The position numbers and the translations under genes are program-made. Shown piece after piece: positions 1 to 5,194 of a DNA stretch of 6,142 nucleotides. Below the pieces are notes generated by a model. The model was given only the letters and a program-made list of their open reading frames with translations. It had not been told where the DNA came from and made no database searches. The first letter of the stretch is position 1, and the number at the start of each line of letters is the position of its first letter. Source of the DNA: Chloroflexota bacterium. GTDB lineage: Bacteria > Chloroflexota > Anaerolineae > Anaerolineales > DRKV01. The stretch spans positions 1 to 6,142 of the forward strand of contig DRKV01000425.1 of NCBI GenBank assembly GCA_011051635.1, read 5' to 3'.

Positions 1-42
1 CGATTTTGAGTCGTGCGCGTCTGCCAGTTCCGCCACTTCGGC
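1..42 (-). tRNA. trnL-CAA: tRNA-Leu (anticodon CAA), 3' part cut off by the window edge
   Basis: Read on the minus strand, the 42 bases give the 5' half of a leucine tRNA. There is a GCCGAAG acceptor strand, TG at positions 8-9, a GCG/CGC D-stem around a GAACTGGCAGA loop, a CACGA/TCGTG anticodon stem and a CTCAAAA loop. The anticodon read from this loop is CAA, which decodes UUG. The large D-loop and the acceptor strand match bacterial tRNA-Leu. The long variable arm, T-arm and 3' acceptor strand lie beyond the left edge, so it cannot be checked whether CCA is encoded. Confidence in identity is high; only completeness is unknown. Confidence 0.93.
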
Positions 43-59
43 ATTGCATTGTGCTGCCA

Positions 60-88
60 AGTATAACCAAAACAACCTATCAGGTCAA
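60..88 (-). promoter_or_regulatory. Sigma-70-type promoter of the tRNA-Leu gene
   Basis: On the minus strand, TTGACC (83-88) and TATACT (60-65) are separated by exactly 17 bases. This is a near-consensus housekeeping promoter. The expected start lies near position 52-53, giving a 5' leader of about 10 bases before the mature tRNA end at 42. The -35 box lies only 5 bases upstream of the ATG of the divergent NTPase gene, so it occupies that gene's ribosome-binding region. On the plus strand TATAAC (62-67) overlaps the -10 box and could be the NTPase gene's own -10, but no good -35 goes with it. Confidence 0.8.
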
Positions 89-93
89 GAGAG

Positions 94-1167
94 ATGAAAC
101 TAGGCATCGTAGGACTATCCCAATCAGGAAAAACGACCCTTTTCAACGCCCTGACACGCGGCGACCAGCCCACCACGATGAGCGGAGGCCGCTTCGAAGT
201 GCATACCGCCGTGGTGGACGTCCCCGACCCGCGGGTGGAGCGCCTTTCCGAGATGTTCCGTCCCCGCAAGACCACCTTCGCCAAAGTGACCTATGCCGAT
301 ATCGCCGGTCTGGAAAGCGGCTCCGGTTCCCGGCAGGGTTTTCCCGGCCCGGTGCTCAACCAACTTTCCCAGATGGACGGTTTCATCCACGTGGTGCGCT
401 GTTTCGACAACCCAAGCGTACCCCATCCTTTTGGCGAAGTCAACCCTCAGCGTGACCTGGAAGCCCTCGATTCCGAATTCCTGCTCAACGACCTGATTCT
501 CGTCGAGCGCAAGCAGGAACGCTTGCAGGATGAACTTCGCAAGGGAGGCGGGCGCAAGAAGGAAGAAATCCAGCGGGAAATCGCCCTCTTCGAGAAATTG
601 CACGCCGTTTTGGAGGCCGAGAAACCCCTCCGCACCCTGGAACTGGACGCCGATGAAGAGAAGATTCTCTCCGGTTTCGGGTTCTTGACCCGCAAACCCG
701 TCCTGGTGGTGCTCAACCTGGGAGAAGGCGAATCTCCCCCCGAAATTACCTATCAATGGCCTCACAGCGCCCTGGTTCCCCTGCAAGGGCAACTGGAGAT
801 GGAACTGGCGCAACTCTCCCCCGAAGAAGCCGCCATGTTCATGGAAGAATACGGCGTGGAAGAACTCAGCCTCTCGAAGGTCATCCGCCTGTCCTACGAT
901 TTGATGGGGCTGCAATCCTTCTTCACCGTCGGCGAGGATGAGGTGCGTGCCTGGACGGTACGCCGCGGCGCGTCCGCCGTGGAGGCAGCCGGAACCATCC
1001 ACTCCGACCTGGCGAAAGGCTTCATCCGCGCCGAAGTGATTTCCTACGCCGACCTGATTGCCCTGGGGAGCATGGCCGAAGCCCGCAAACAAGGCAAACT
1101 CCGCCTGGAAGGTAAGGAATACCCCGTCCAGGACGGCGACATCCTCCACATCCGTTTCAACGTGTGA
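94..1167 (+). CDS. YchF/OLA1-like P-loop NTPase (DUF933/TGS C-terminus), divergent paralogue
   Basis: This 357-residue protein resembles the YchF/OLA1 translation-associated NTPases, which bind ribosomes and hydrolyse ATP or GTP in the cytoplasm. Visible motifs are a Walker A GLSQSGKT (residues 7-14), a G3 motif DIAG (69-72) followed by hydrophobic L73, and NLGE (208-211) after the strand VLVVL at the G4 position. L73 replaces the catalytic Gln, as expected for HAS-type NTPases. Residues about 128-180 form a charged helical arm. The end (about 274-357) matches the YchF TGS/DUF933 domain, with TIHSDLAKGFIRAEVISYAD and the terminal RFNV. Length is close to the roughly 363 residues usual for YchF. 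It departs from true YchF in having SGKT instead of VGKS and in lacking the conserved YPFCTIEPN segment after the P-loop. No other start is possible, because TAA is in frame at 64-66. The ribosome-binding site is weak (AGG at 82-84). The DUF933/YchF call is firm; true orthology is doubtful. Confidence 0.92.
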   Translation: MKLGIVGLSQSGKTTLFNALTRGDQPTTMSGGRFEVHTAVVDVPDPRVERLSEMFRPRKTTFAKVTYADIAGLESGSGSRQGFPGPVLNQLSQMDGFIHVVRCFDNPSVPHPFGEVNPQRDLEALDSEFLLNDLILVERKQERLQDELRKGGGRKKEEIQREIALFEKLHAVLEAEKPLRTLELDADEEKILSGFGFLTRKPVLVVLNLGEGESPPEITYQWPHSALVPLQGQLEMELAQLSPEEAAMFMEEYGVEELSLSKVIRLSYDLMGLQSFFTVGEDEVRAWTVRRGASAVEAAGTIHSDLAKGFIRAEVISYADLIALGSMAEARKQGKLRLEGKEYPVQDGDILHIRFNV

Positions 1168-1173
1168 GACGGG

Positions 1174-1182
1174 TGTTATAAT
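1174..1182 (+). promoter_or_regulatory. Extended -10 promoter for the LysM gene
   Basis: TG at 1174-1175, one base, then a perfect TATAAT (1177-1182) form an extended -10 element 6 bases after the stop codon of the NTPase gene. The -35 region is poor (TTTCAA at 1155-1160, 16-base spacer), which extended -10 promoters tolerate. The start would lie near 1189. The leader before the LysM ATG would then be about 125 bases long and would contain both palindromes at 1200-1233 and 1255-1287. Confidence 0.6.
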
Positions 1183-1199
1183 CGCATCATCCCCAAGAA

Positions 1200-1233
1200 A
1201 GACCTGACGGGTTTTTAGAAACCCGTCAGGTCT
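1200..1233. repeat. REP-like palindrome, copy 1
   Basis: A perfect 15-bp stem is formed by AGACCTGACGGGTTT (1200-1214) and its complement (1219-1233) around a 4-base TTAG loop. It shares the outer 13 bp of its stem with copy 2 at 1255-1287. No T-run follows on either strand, so it is not a standard rho-independent terminator. It looks like a dispersed intergenic palindromic repeat. That it occurs elsewhere in the genome is an inference. Confidence 0.8.
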
Positions 1234-1236
1234 CCT

Positions 1237-1254
1237 CCCCCACCCCTCCCCCCC
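1237..1254 (-). other. G-quadruplex-type motif between the two palindromes
   Basis: The plus strand has C-runs of 5, 4 and 7 bases separated by a single A and a single T. On the minus strand this reads G7-A-G4-T-G5. The G7 run can supply two G3 tracts, so the motif satisfies G3-N1-G3-N1-G3-N1-G3 with one-base loops, the pattern that favours a stable parallel quadruplex. It lies on the template strand for the LysM transcript. Formation in the cell is not shown. Confidence 0.6.
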
Positions 1255-1287
1255 AGACCTGACGGGTCTCCGAGACCCGTCAGGTCT
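1255..1287. repeat. REP-like palindrome, copy 2
   Basis: AGACCTGACGGGTCTC (1255-1270) is complementary over 16 bases to 1272-1287, with one base between the arms. A realistic hairpin has about 15 bp and a CCG loop. The outer 13 bp equal those of copy 1, and the shared right-arm identity runs to ACCCGTCAGGTCTCC (1221-1235 and 1275-1289). The inner pairs differ, TT/AA in copy 1 and CTC/GAG here, yet remain complementary. It ends 26 bases before the LysM start codon. Confidence 0.8.
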
Positions 1288-1313
1288 CCACGCCCAACCA
1301 AAGGAGAAACCTC

Positions 1314-1601
1314 ATGGCCGAAAGAGAAGACCGCGAACTGGAAGCCTGGGAAGTAGAACGCGGCGCCCGCAAAGGCGTTTCCCGCCCGGCCCCCAAGAAA
1401 GCCTCCCCACCCGAACCGGAGTACATTGCCGAGCACACCCTGGCTCCCGATGAGACCCTCAGCCATCTGGCGCTCAAGTATTACGGCTCTGCCGTCAAAG
1501 AGAAGTGGATGGTGATTTACGAAGCCAACAAGGATGTCATCGGCGACAACCCCAACCACGTCCGACCGGGAACGGTGTTGAAAATCCCCAAACTGCCGTA
1601 A
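1314..1601 (+). CDS. Small cytoplasmic LysM-domain protein
   Basis: This 95-residue protein has one C-terminal LysM domain (about residues 37-92), with the pattern HTLAPDETLSHLALKYYG, then IYEANKDVIGDNPNHVRPG, then VLKIP. This matches the LysM signature of 'GDTL..IA..YYG', 'I..AN.d' and 'PG..L.IP'. The closest general type is the YgaU/Kbp kind, where a LysM sits at the end of a short soluble protein. Residues 1-36 are highly charged, then rich in Pro, Ala and Lys, and look disordered. No signal peptide or membrane segment is present, so the protein probably stays in the cytoplasm, where a peptidoglycan-binding role is not obvious. An AAGGAG site at 1301-1306, 7 bases before ATG, fixes the start. 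A promoter sits upstream at 1174-1182 and a terminator follows, so it may be a single-gene transcript. The domain call is strong; the function is unknown. Confidence 0.88.
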   Translation: MAEREDRELEAWEVERGARKGVSRPAPKKASPPEPEYIAEHTLAPDETLSHLALKYYGSAVKEKWMVIYEANKDVIGDNPNHVRPGTVLKIPKLP

Positions 1602-1613
1602 AGCCGTATCCCC

Positions 1614-1639
1614 AGCCTCCGCCCCGGCGGGGGCTTTTT
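1614..1639 (+). terminator. Rho-independent terminator after the LysM gene
   Basis: The stem pairs 1614-1622 with 1627-1635 (9 bp with one G-U at T1618/G1631) around a CCCG loop, followed by a run of five T (1635-1639). It starts 12 bases after the LysM stop codon. The pepF GGAG ribosome-binding site begins only 6 bases beyond the T-run, which leaves no room for a separate promoter between terminator and pepF. Confidence 0.8.
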
Positions 1640-1655
1640 GCACCGGAGCGCAACA

Positions 1656-3431
1656 ATGAGCAACGCATATTCCCAAACCCGTTGGAGCCTGGACGACCTC
1701 TTTCCCCGCGACGACGCCCAGGCGGTGGAACGCGCTTTCACCGAACTGGAAGCCTCCGTAGCGGCTTTCGAAACCCGCCGTGCATCTCTCGGTCCCGAGA
1801 TTTCCACTGATGATTTCCTCGCTATCCTGCGCGCCTACGAGGCTATTCACAAACAGGCTTACCGCCTCTACAACTTCGCCAGTTTGTGGTTCTCCGAGGA
1901 TACGCAAAATCAGGAGGCGCAAACCCTGCTTGGCCGCGTCGAGCAATTCTTTGCCACCCTCCAAAACCGCACCCTGTTCTTCTCTCTGTGGTGGAAGGGC
2001 CTCGACGACACTAACGCCGCTCGTCTGATGGCTGCTTCCGGCGACTTTGCCTACTTCCTGGAAGCGATGCGCAAGTTCAAGCCGCACACGCTCTCCGAAG
2101 CGGAGGAAAAGGTCATCAACCTGAAGGATGTCAGCGGGGTGCAGGCCCTTCAGCGCATCTACGACACGATTACCAACCGCTACACCTTCCGCGTGGAGGT
2201 GGACGGCGAGGAACGGGAACTGACCCGCGGGGAACTCATGTCTCTGGTGCGCACCGCAGACCCCGATTTGCGGGCGCTGGCCTACGAGGAACTGTACCGC
2301 GTTTACGGCGAGGACGGCAGTTTGCTGGGGCAGGTTTACCAGACCATCGCCCGCGACTGGTACAACGAGAACATCACCCTGCGGAAGTTCGCCTCTCCCA
2401 TCAGCGCCCGCAACCTGCACAACGACCTCCCCGACGAGGTGGTGGATACCCTCCTTGAGGTCTGCCGCCGCAACGCGCCCCTCTTTCAGCGCTACTTCCG
2501 CCTCAAGGCGCGCCACCTGGGGATGGACAAATTGCGCCGCTACGACATTTACGCTCCCGTCGCCCGTACCGAGAAGACCTATTCCTTCGGGCAGGCCGCC
2601 GAGATGGTCTTCGAGGCGTACACCCGCTTCGAGCCGCGTCTGGCATCTCTGGCGCGGCGGGTCTTCGACGAAAACCACCTGGATAGCGAAGTCCGCAAGG
2701 GCAAGCGCGGCGGGGCTTTCTGCGCCACGGCCACCAACGACCTGACCCCCTGGGTGCTGGTCAACTACCAGGGCAAGCCCGCCGACGTGGCGACCCTGGC
2801 GCACGAGTTGGGACATGCCGTCCACAGTTTGCTGGCCCAGGAACACACCCTCTTCACCCAGCATCCCGTCCTGCCTTTGGCCGAGACGGCTTCCACCTTC
2901 GGCGAGATGCTCCTGGTGGATTACCTCCTCGACGGCGAGCAGGATGAGAGCGTGCGCCGCGACCTCCTCTTCCGTCAGGTGGATGACGCCTACGCCACCA
3001 TCATGCGGCAGGCCTTCTTTGCGCTCTTCGAGAAGGAAGCCCACGCTCTGATTCAGGAGGGGGCTTCGGTGGACAGCCTTTCCGAGGCTTACATGCGGAA
3101 TTTGCACGCCCAGTTCGGCGACGCCCTGGATGTGGCCGATGCCTTCCGCTGGGAGTGGGTTTCCATCCCCCACATTTACCACGTACCCTTTTACGTCTAC
3201 GCCTACGCGTTCGGGCAATTGCTGGTGCTCTCCCTGTACCAGCAATACCGCGCCGAAGGAGACGCCTTCAAGCCGCGTTACCTGGAGTTGCTGGCCGCGG
3301 GCGGCTCCAAAGCCCCGTTGGAAATCCTGGCGCAGGCCGGCATTGACGCCCGTCAGGCCGCGTTTTGGCAGGGCGGCTTCGACGTGATTGCCAATCTGCT
3401 GGACGAATTGGAGAGGATGCCTGTAGCATGA
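1656..3431 (+). CDS. pepF: Oligoendopeptidase F (peptidase family M3B)
   Basis: This 591-residue zinc metallopeptidase degrades short peptides in the cytoplasm. The zinc site is HELGH (residues 383-387), with H383 and H387 as ligands and E384 as catalytic base. The third ligand is E410 in AETASTFGE. The family-specific HIYHVPFYVYAYAFG segment (from about residue 506) carries the His/Tyr residues that line the active site. The N-terminal part (about 1-190) is the helical PepF N-domain. There is no signal peptide, and the length is close to the usual 600 residues. ATG at 1656 is chosen because GGAG (1645-1648) lies 7 bases upstream; a TTG at 1638 in the same frame sits inside the terminator T-run and has no ribosome-binding site. 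The stop overlaps the start of the next gene by ATGA. No promoter is visible just upstream, so transcription must come through the terminator at 1614-1639 or from inside the LysM gene. Confidence 0.95.
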   Translation: MSNAYSQTRWSLDDLFPRDDAQAVERAFTELEASVAAFETRRASLGPEISTDDFLAILRAYEAIHKQAYRLYNFASLWFSEDTQNQEAQTLLGRVEQFFATLQNRTLFFSLWWKGLDDTNAARLMAASGDFAYFLEAMRKFKPHTLSEAEEKVINLKDVSGVQALQRIYDTITNRYTFRVEVDGEERELTRGELMSLVRTADPDLRALAYEELYRVYGEDGSLLGQVYQTIARDWYNENITLRKFASPISARNLHNDLPDEVVDTLLEVCRRNAPLFQRYFRLKARHLGMDKLRRYDIYAPVARTEKTYSFGQAAEMVFEAYTRFEPRLASLARRVFDENHLDSEVRKGKRGGAFCATATNDLTPWVLVNYQGKPADVATLAHELGHAVHSLLAQEHTLFTQHPVLPLAETASTFGEMLLVDYLLDGEQDESVRRDLLFRQVDDAYATIMRQAFFALFEKEAHALIQEGASVDSLSEAYMRNLHAQFGDALDVADAFRWEWVSIPHIYHVPFYVYAYAFGQLLVLSLYQQYRAEGDAFKPRYLELLAAGGSKAPLEILAQAGIDARQAAFWQGGFDVIANLLDELERMPVA

Positions 3432-3988
3432 CCCGCATCAACTGGTTTGGCGTCTGGCAGGCGGGGGAGGCGGCTTTGCGCCGTTGCGGGGAGGATGCCG
3501 AGAGCGAGAAAGCGTGGGCGGAGATTGATGCCCTGATGCGCCGCCGCGCGCTGGAGCCGCCGGACGACTTCCTGCGCGCCGCGGCTGCCGCCCTGGACGG
3601 TTTGGGCAGCGAGACGGTGCGGCGCTATGCCCAGGTGTGCGATGCCCTGGCCGACCGTTTTGTGGACGGTTCTCTCTCGGAATCGGCGCTGCTGGACTTG
3701 ACGGAGCGGATGGATACGGAACAACTTCCCCCGCAGTTGCGTATGCTCGGAAAACTGCTGCGCTCGTGGGGCGCGCTGCAACACGCCGAAGGCGGGCAGG
3801 GTGGGCTGCTCTCCCTGGGACTGGATTTGCTGGAAGCCCCGCCGGAGAAGCGCTACACATTGGCCGCCCGCCTGTTCGTCTCGCGTTCTCCACTGGCGGA
3901 TGGGGGCGCGCTGGAACGCACCGCCACCTGCCTGACGGAAGCCCTCCTGCGGGAGATTGCCCGTCAACGGGGCGGTTTTATCGGGTAA
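3428..3988 (+). CDS. Hypothetical helical protein coupled to pepF
   Basis: I do not recognise this 186-residue protein. It starts at the ATG of the ATGA overlap with the pepF stop codon, so it is probably translated by coupling to pepF; no separate ribosome-binding site stands out. The sequence is rich in Ala, Leu, Arg and Glu. It seems almost entirely alpha-helical, with helices broken near EPPDD (43-47), EQLPPQ (98-103) and EAPPEK (136-141). There is no signal peptide, membrane segment, metal-binding cluster or catalytic motif. Near the N-terminus is a Trp/Phe patch, INWFGVW (4-10). The coupling suggests a role linked to the peptidase, for example a partner or a protein needed at matched levels, but this is inference. 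It converges on ssb with a 20-base gap. Confidence is good that it is a real gene, because of the overlap and the uninterrupted frame; function is unknown. Confidence 0.75.
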   Translation: MTRINWFGVWQAGEAALRRCGEDAESEKAWAEIDALMRRRALEPPDDFLRAAAAALDGLGSETVRRYAQVCDALADRFVDGSLSESALLDLTERMDTEQLPPQLRMLGKLLRSWGALQHAEGGQGGLLSLGLDLLEAPPEKRYTLAARLFVSRSPLADGGALERTATCLTEALLREIARQRGGFIG

Positions 3989-4008
3989 CGCGGGCAACTG
4001 AAAGGGGG

Positions 4009-4395
4009 TCAGCCTTCTGTGGAGTCCTCGGGGGGCGCGGAGGCCTCCAGGGCCGGGTCTTCTTCGGAGCGGCGGTCCAAAATCTGCATCTGGCTGGCAA
4101 TCACTTTGGTGAAGTAGCGCGTTTGTCCGTCTTGCTCGTAGCGGTCGGTGTGCAGGCGTCCTTCCACATAAACCAGCCGTCCCTTGCTCAGATATTCCTG
4201 GCAGATTTCGGCCAGACGCCCCCAGGTTTCGATATTGAACCAGTCGGTGGCTTCTTTTGGTTCCCCGTCGCTGCCTTTCCACCGCCGGGTGACGGCCACG
4301 CTGAAGGTGGTGTATTGCTTCCCTGTGGGGGTAAAGCGGGTTTCGGGGTCTCTCCCCAGGTAGCCAATCAGTTGGACACGGTTCAAGCCGGGCAT
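4009..4395 (-). CDS. ssb: Single-stranded DNA-binding protein, short form
   Basis: This 128-residue protein has one OB-fold (about 1-106) that binds single-stranded DNA in replication, recombination and repair. Bacterial SSB landmarks are LNRVQLIGYLGRDPETR near the start, WFNIETWGRLAEICQEYLSKG (from residue 52), VYVEGRL (75-81) and KVIASQMQILD (97-107). The start at ATG 4395 is preceded by a strong AAGGAGG (4401-4407) at 5 bases; the frame stays open upstream, but no better start exists. The protein is shorter than most SSBs (about 150-180). The tail of about 20 residues is acidic and Pro/Ala-containing but ends in PEDSTEG, without the DDDIPF-like tip that recruits partner proteins. The stop at 4009-4011 is clean. 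It could be a secondary SSB, or this lineage may do without the tip. Confidence 0.95.
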   Translation of the reverse strand: MPGLNRVQLIGYLGRDPETRFTPTGKQYTTFSVAVTRRWKGSDGEPKEATDWFNIETWGRLAEICQEYLSKGRLVYVEGRLHTDRYEQDGQTRYFTKVIASQMQILDRRSEEDPALEASAPPEDSTEG

Positions 4396-4441
4396 GTTTC
4401 CCTCCTTTGAAACAGGTGTGTGGGACAGGTGCGGTACAATT

Positions 4442-4456
4442 GCCCGCAACGCGGGC
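4442..4456 (-). other. Short GC hairpin at the 5' end of the ssb leader
   Basis: GCCCGC (4442-4447) and GCGGGC (4451-4456) form a perfect 6-bp stem with a 3-base loop. If ssb transcription starts near 4459, this hairpin lies at about +4 to +18 of the ssb mRNA. It has no T-run after it on the minus strand, so it is not a terminator. It could stabilise the 5' end of the message, or be chance in GC-rich DNA. Confidence 0.4.
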
Positions 4457-4465
4457 GTCGGTTTC

Positions 4466-4493
4466 AGTGTAGCGAAAACGCCGCCCTTGTCAA
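4466..4493 (-). promoter_or_regulatory. Promoter of ssb
   Basis: On the minus strand a consensus TTGACA (4488-4493) is followed after 16 bases by TACACT (4466-4471), which has four of six -10 consensus bases. The expected start near 4459 gives a leader of about 64 bases before the ssb ATG. No SOS-type operator is recognisable around it. Confidence 0.65.
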
Positions 4494-4501
4494 TAGGTAT
4501 C

Positions 4502-4529
4502 GTAGGACAACTGCGAGCAGTTGTCCTAC
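4502..4529. repeat. REP-like palindrome before the deoxynucleoside kinase gene
   Basis: GTAGGACAACTGC (4502-4514) is perfectly complementary to 4517-4529, with GA between. This gives a 12-13 bp stem with a tight CGAG-type loop. The sequence is unrelated to the palindromes at 1200-1287. It ends 3 bases before the GAGGAGG ribosome-binding site (4533-4539) of the kinase gene, so it would lie in that mRNA's leader. No T-run follows. Membership of a dispersed repeat family is an inference. Confidence 0.7.
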
Positions 4530-4543
4530 TACGAGGAGGTGGT

Positions 4544-5185
4544 ATGTACTTTGCTATCGAGGGCGTGATTGGGGTAGGCAAGACCACCCTCAGCCGTCTG
4601 CTGCAACCGGCTTTCAAAGCGCAGTTGTTGCTGGAGAAATTTGAAGAAAATCCATTTTTGGCAAAATTTTATGAGGACAGGGCGCGGTATGCCTTCCAAA
4701 CGCAGATTTTCTTCCTCTTGAGCCGCTACCATCAGCAGCGGGAGGTCGTTCCGGCTGCGCTCAAGAATGAGACGCCTTTGATTGCCGATTACGCTTTCGA
4801 GAAGGATGCCCTGTTCGCTCAAATCAACCTTCAGGGGGATGAATTGGAGACCTATCGGCAGGTACATGAGGCCCTGGCGGAGAAGATTCCCGTCCCCGAT
4901 TTGGTTGTGTATTTGCGCGCCAGCACCGATGTGCTCATGCAGCGTATCGCCATGCGCGACCGGGCGTACGAGCGTGAAATGGAGTGGGAATACATTGACA
5001 AACTCAACCGCACCTACGAGGAATTTTATCGCCAGCGGCGATGGCGCGCCCCTGTGCTGGTCATCGAGACCGATACCCTGGATTACGTCCGCAATCCGGA
5101 AGACCTGAAATGGGTGGAGAACCGCATCCGCCAGACTTTGCGCCTGCCGCCTTTCCAATCGGCCTTGTTGCTTGATGAGGCCTGA
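4544..5185 (+). CDS. Deoxynucleoside kinase (dNK/dCK/dGK family)
   Basis: This 213-residue cytoplasmic kinase phosphorylates deoxynucleosides to monophosphates for nucleotide salvage. Visible are the P-loop EGVIGVGKTT (residues 6-15), a probable catalytic-base region LLLEKFEENPFLAKFYED (28-45) with E31, the segment IADYAFEKDALFAQ (80-93) at the place of the family DRS/ERS motif, and a LID-like stretch LRASTDVLMQRIAMRDR (124-140) followed by YIDKLNRTYEEFY (150-162). Length is normal for the bacterial stand-alone type. ATG 4544 is chosen because GAGGAGG (4533-4539) lies 4 bases upstream and the P-loop begins at once. The frame stays open upstream to 4394, but that part has no family similarity. 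Specificity (dA, dG, dC) cannot be read from the sequence; Tyr instead of Arg after D82 marks a subgroup. TACAAT at 4435-4440 is a possible -10 with no good -35. The next gene follows after 9 bases and is probably co-transcribed. Confidence 0.92.
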   Translation: MYFAIEGVIGVGKTTLSRLLQPAFKAQLLLEKFEENPFLAKFYEDRARYAFQTQIFFLLSRYHQQREVVPAALKNETPLIADYAFEKDALFAQINLQGDELETYRQVHEALAEKIPVPDLVVYLRASTDVLMQRIAMRDRAYEREMEWEYIDKLNRTYEEFYRQRRWRAPVLVIETDTLDYVRNPEDLKWVENRIRQTLRLPPFQSALLLDEA

Positions 5186-5194
5186 GGAGACACC

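Noticed and set aside
104..118. CATCGTAGGACTATCC resembling the left arm of the 4502-4529 palindrome
   Set aside because: The match is limited to a few bases, lacks an inverted partner, and lies inside the P-loop coding region of the NTPase gene.
124..1149. Long open frame on the minus strand opposite the NTPase gene
   Set aside because: It mirrors the codon pattern of the real gene, is rich in Gly, His and Phe without any domain, and has no ribosome-binding site. The plus-strand frame has clear P-loop and TGS motifs.
1200..1233. Terminator for the NTPase gene
   Set aside because: The stem is strong, but it is followed by C-rich sequence rather than a T-run, it lies downstream of a good promoter for the next gene, and it has a near-twin at 1255-1287.
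1215..3245. 676-codon open frame on the minus strand opposite pepF
   Set aside because: It is an antisense shadow of a GC-rich gene. It would run through the palindrome region and the terminator, and shows repetitive Gly/Val/Leu composition with no family motif, while the other strand encodes a complete M3 peptidase with HELGH.
3959..4012. Terminators between the two convergent genes (CCCG/CGGG near 3960, CTGA/TCAG at 3998-4012)
   Set aside because: Stems of only 4 bp, with no proper T-run in the right place; not enough to call a terminator for either gene.
3353..4282. Minus-strand open frame across the hypothetical gene and ssb
   Set aside because: It overlaps ssb in another frame and is Arg, Pro and Gln rich with low complexity. 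The ssb frame has the full OB-fold and a strong ribosome-binding site.
4407..4440. Plus-strand promoter TTGAAA ... TACAAT for the kinase gene
   Set aside because: The spacer is 22 bases, too long for sigma-70. TACAAT alone remains a possible -10 but is not strong enough to list.
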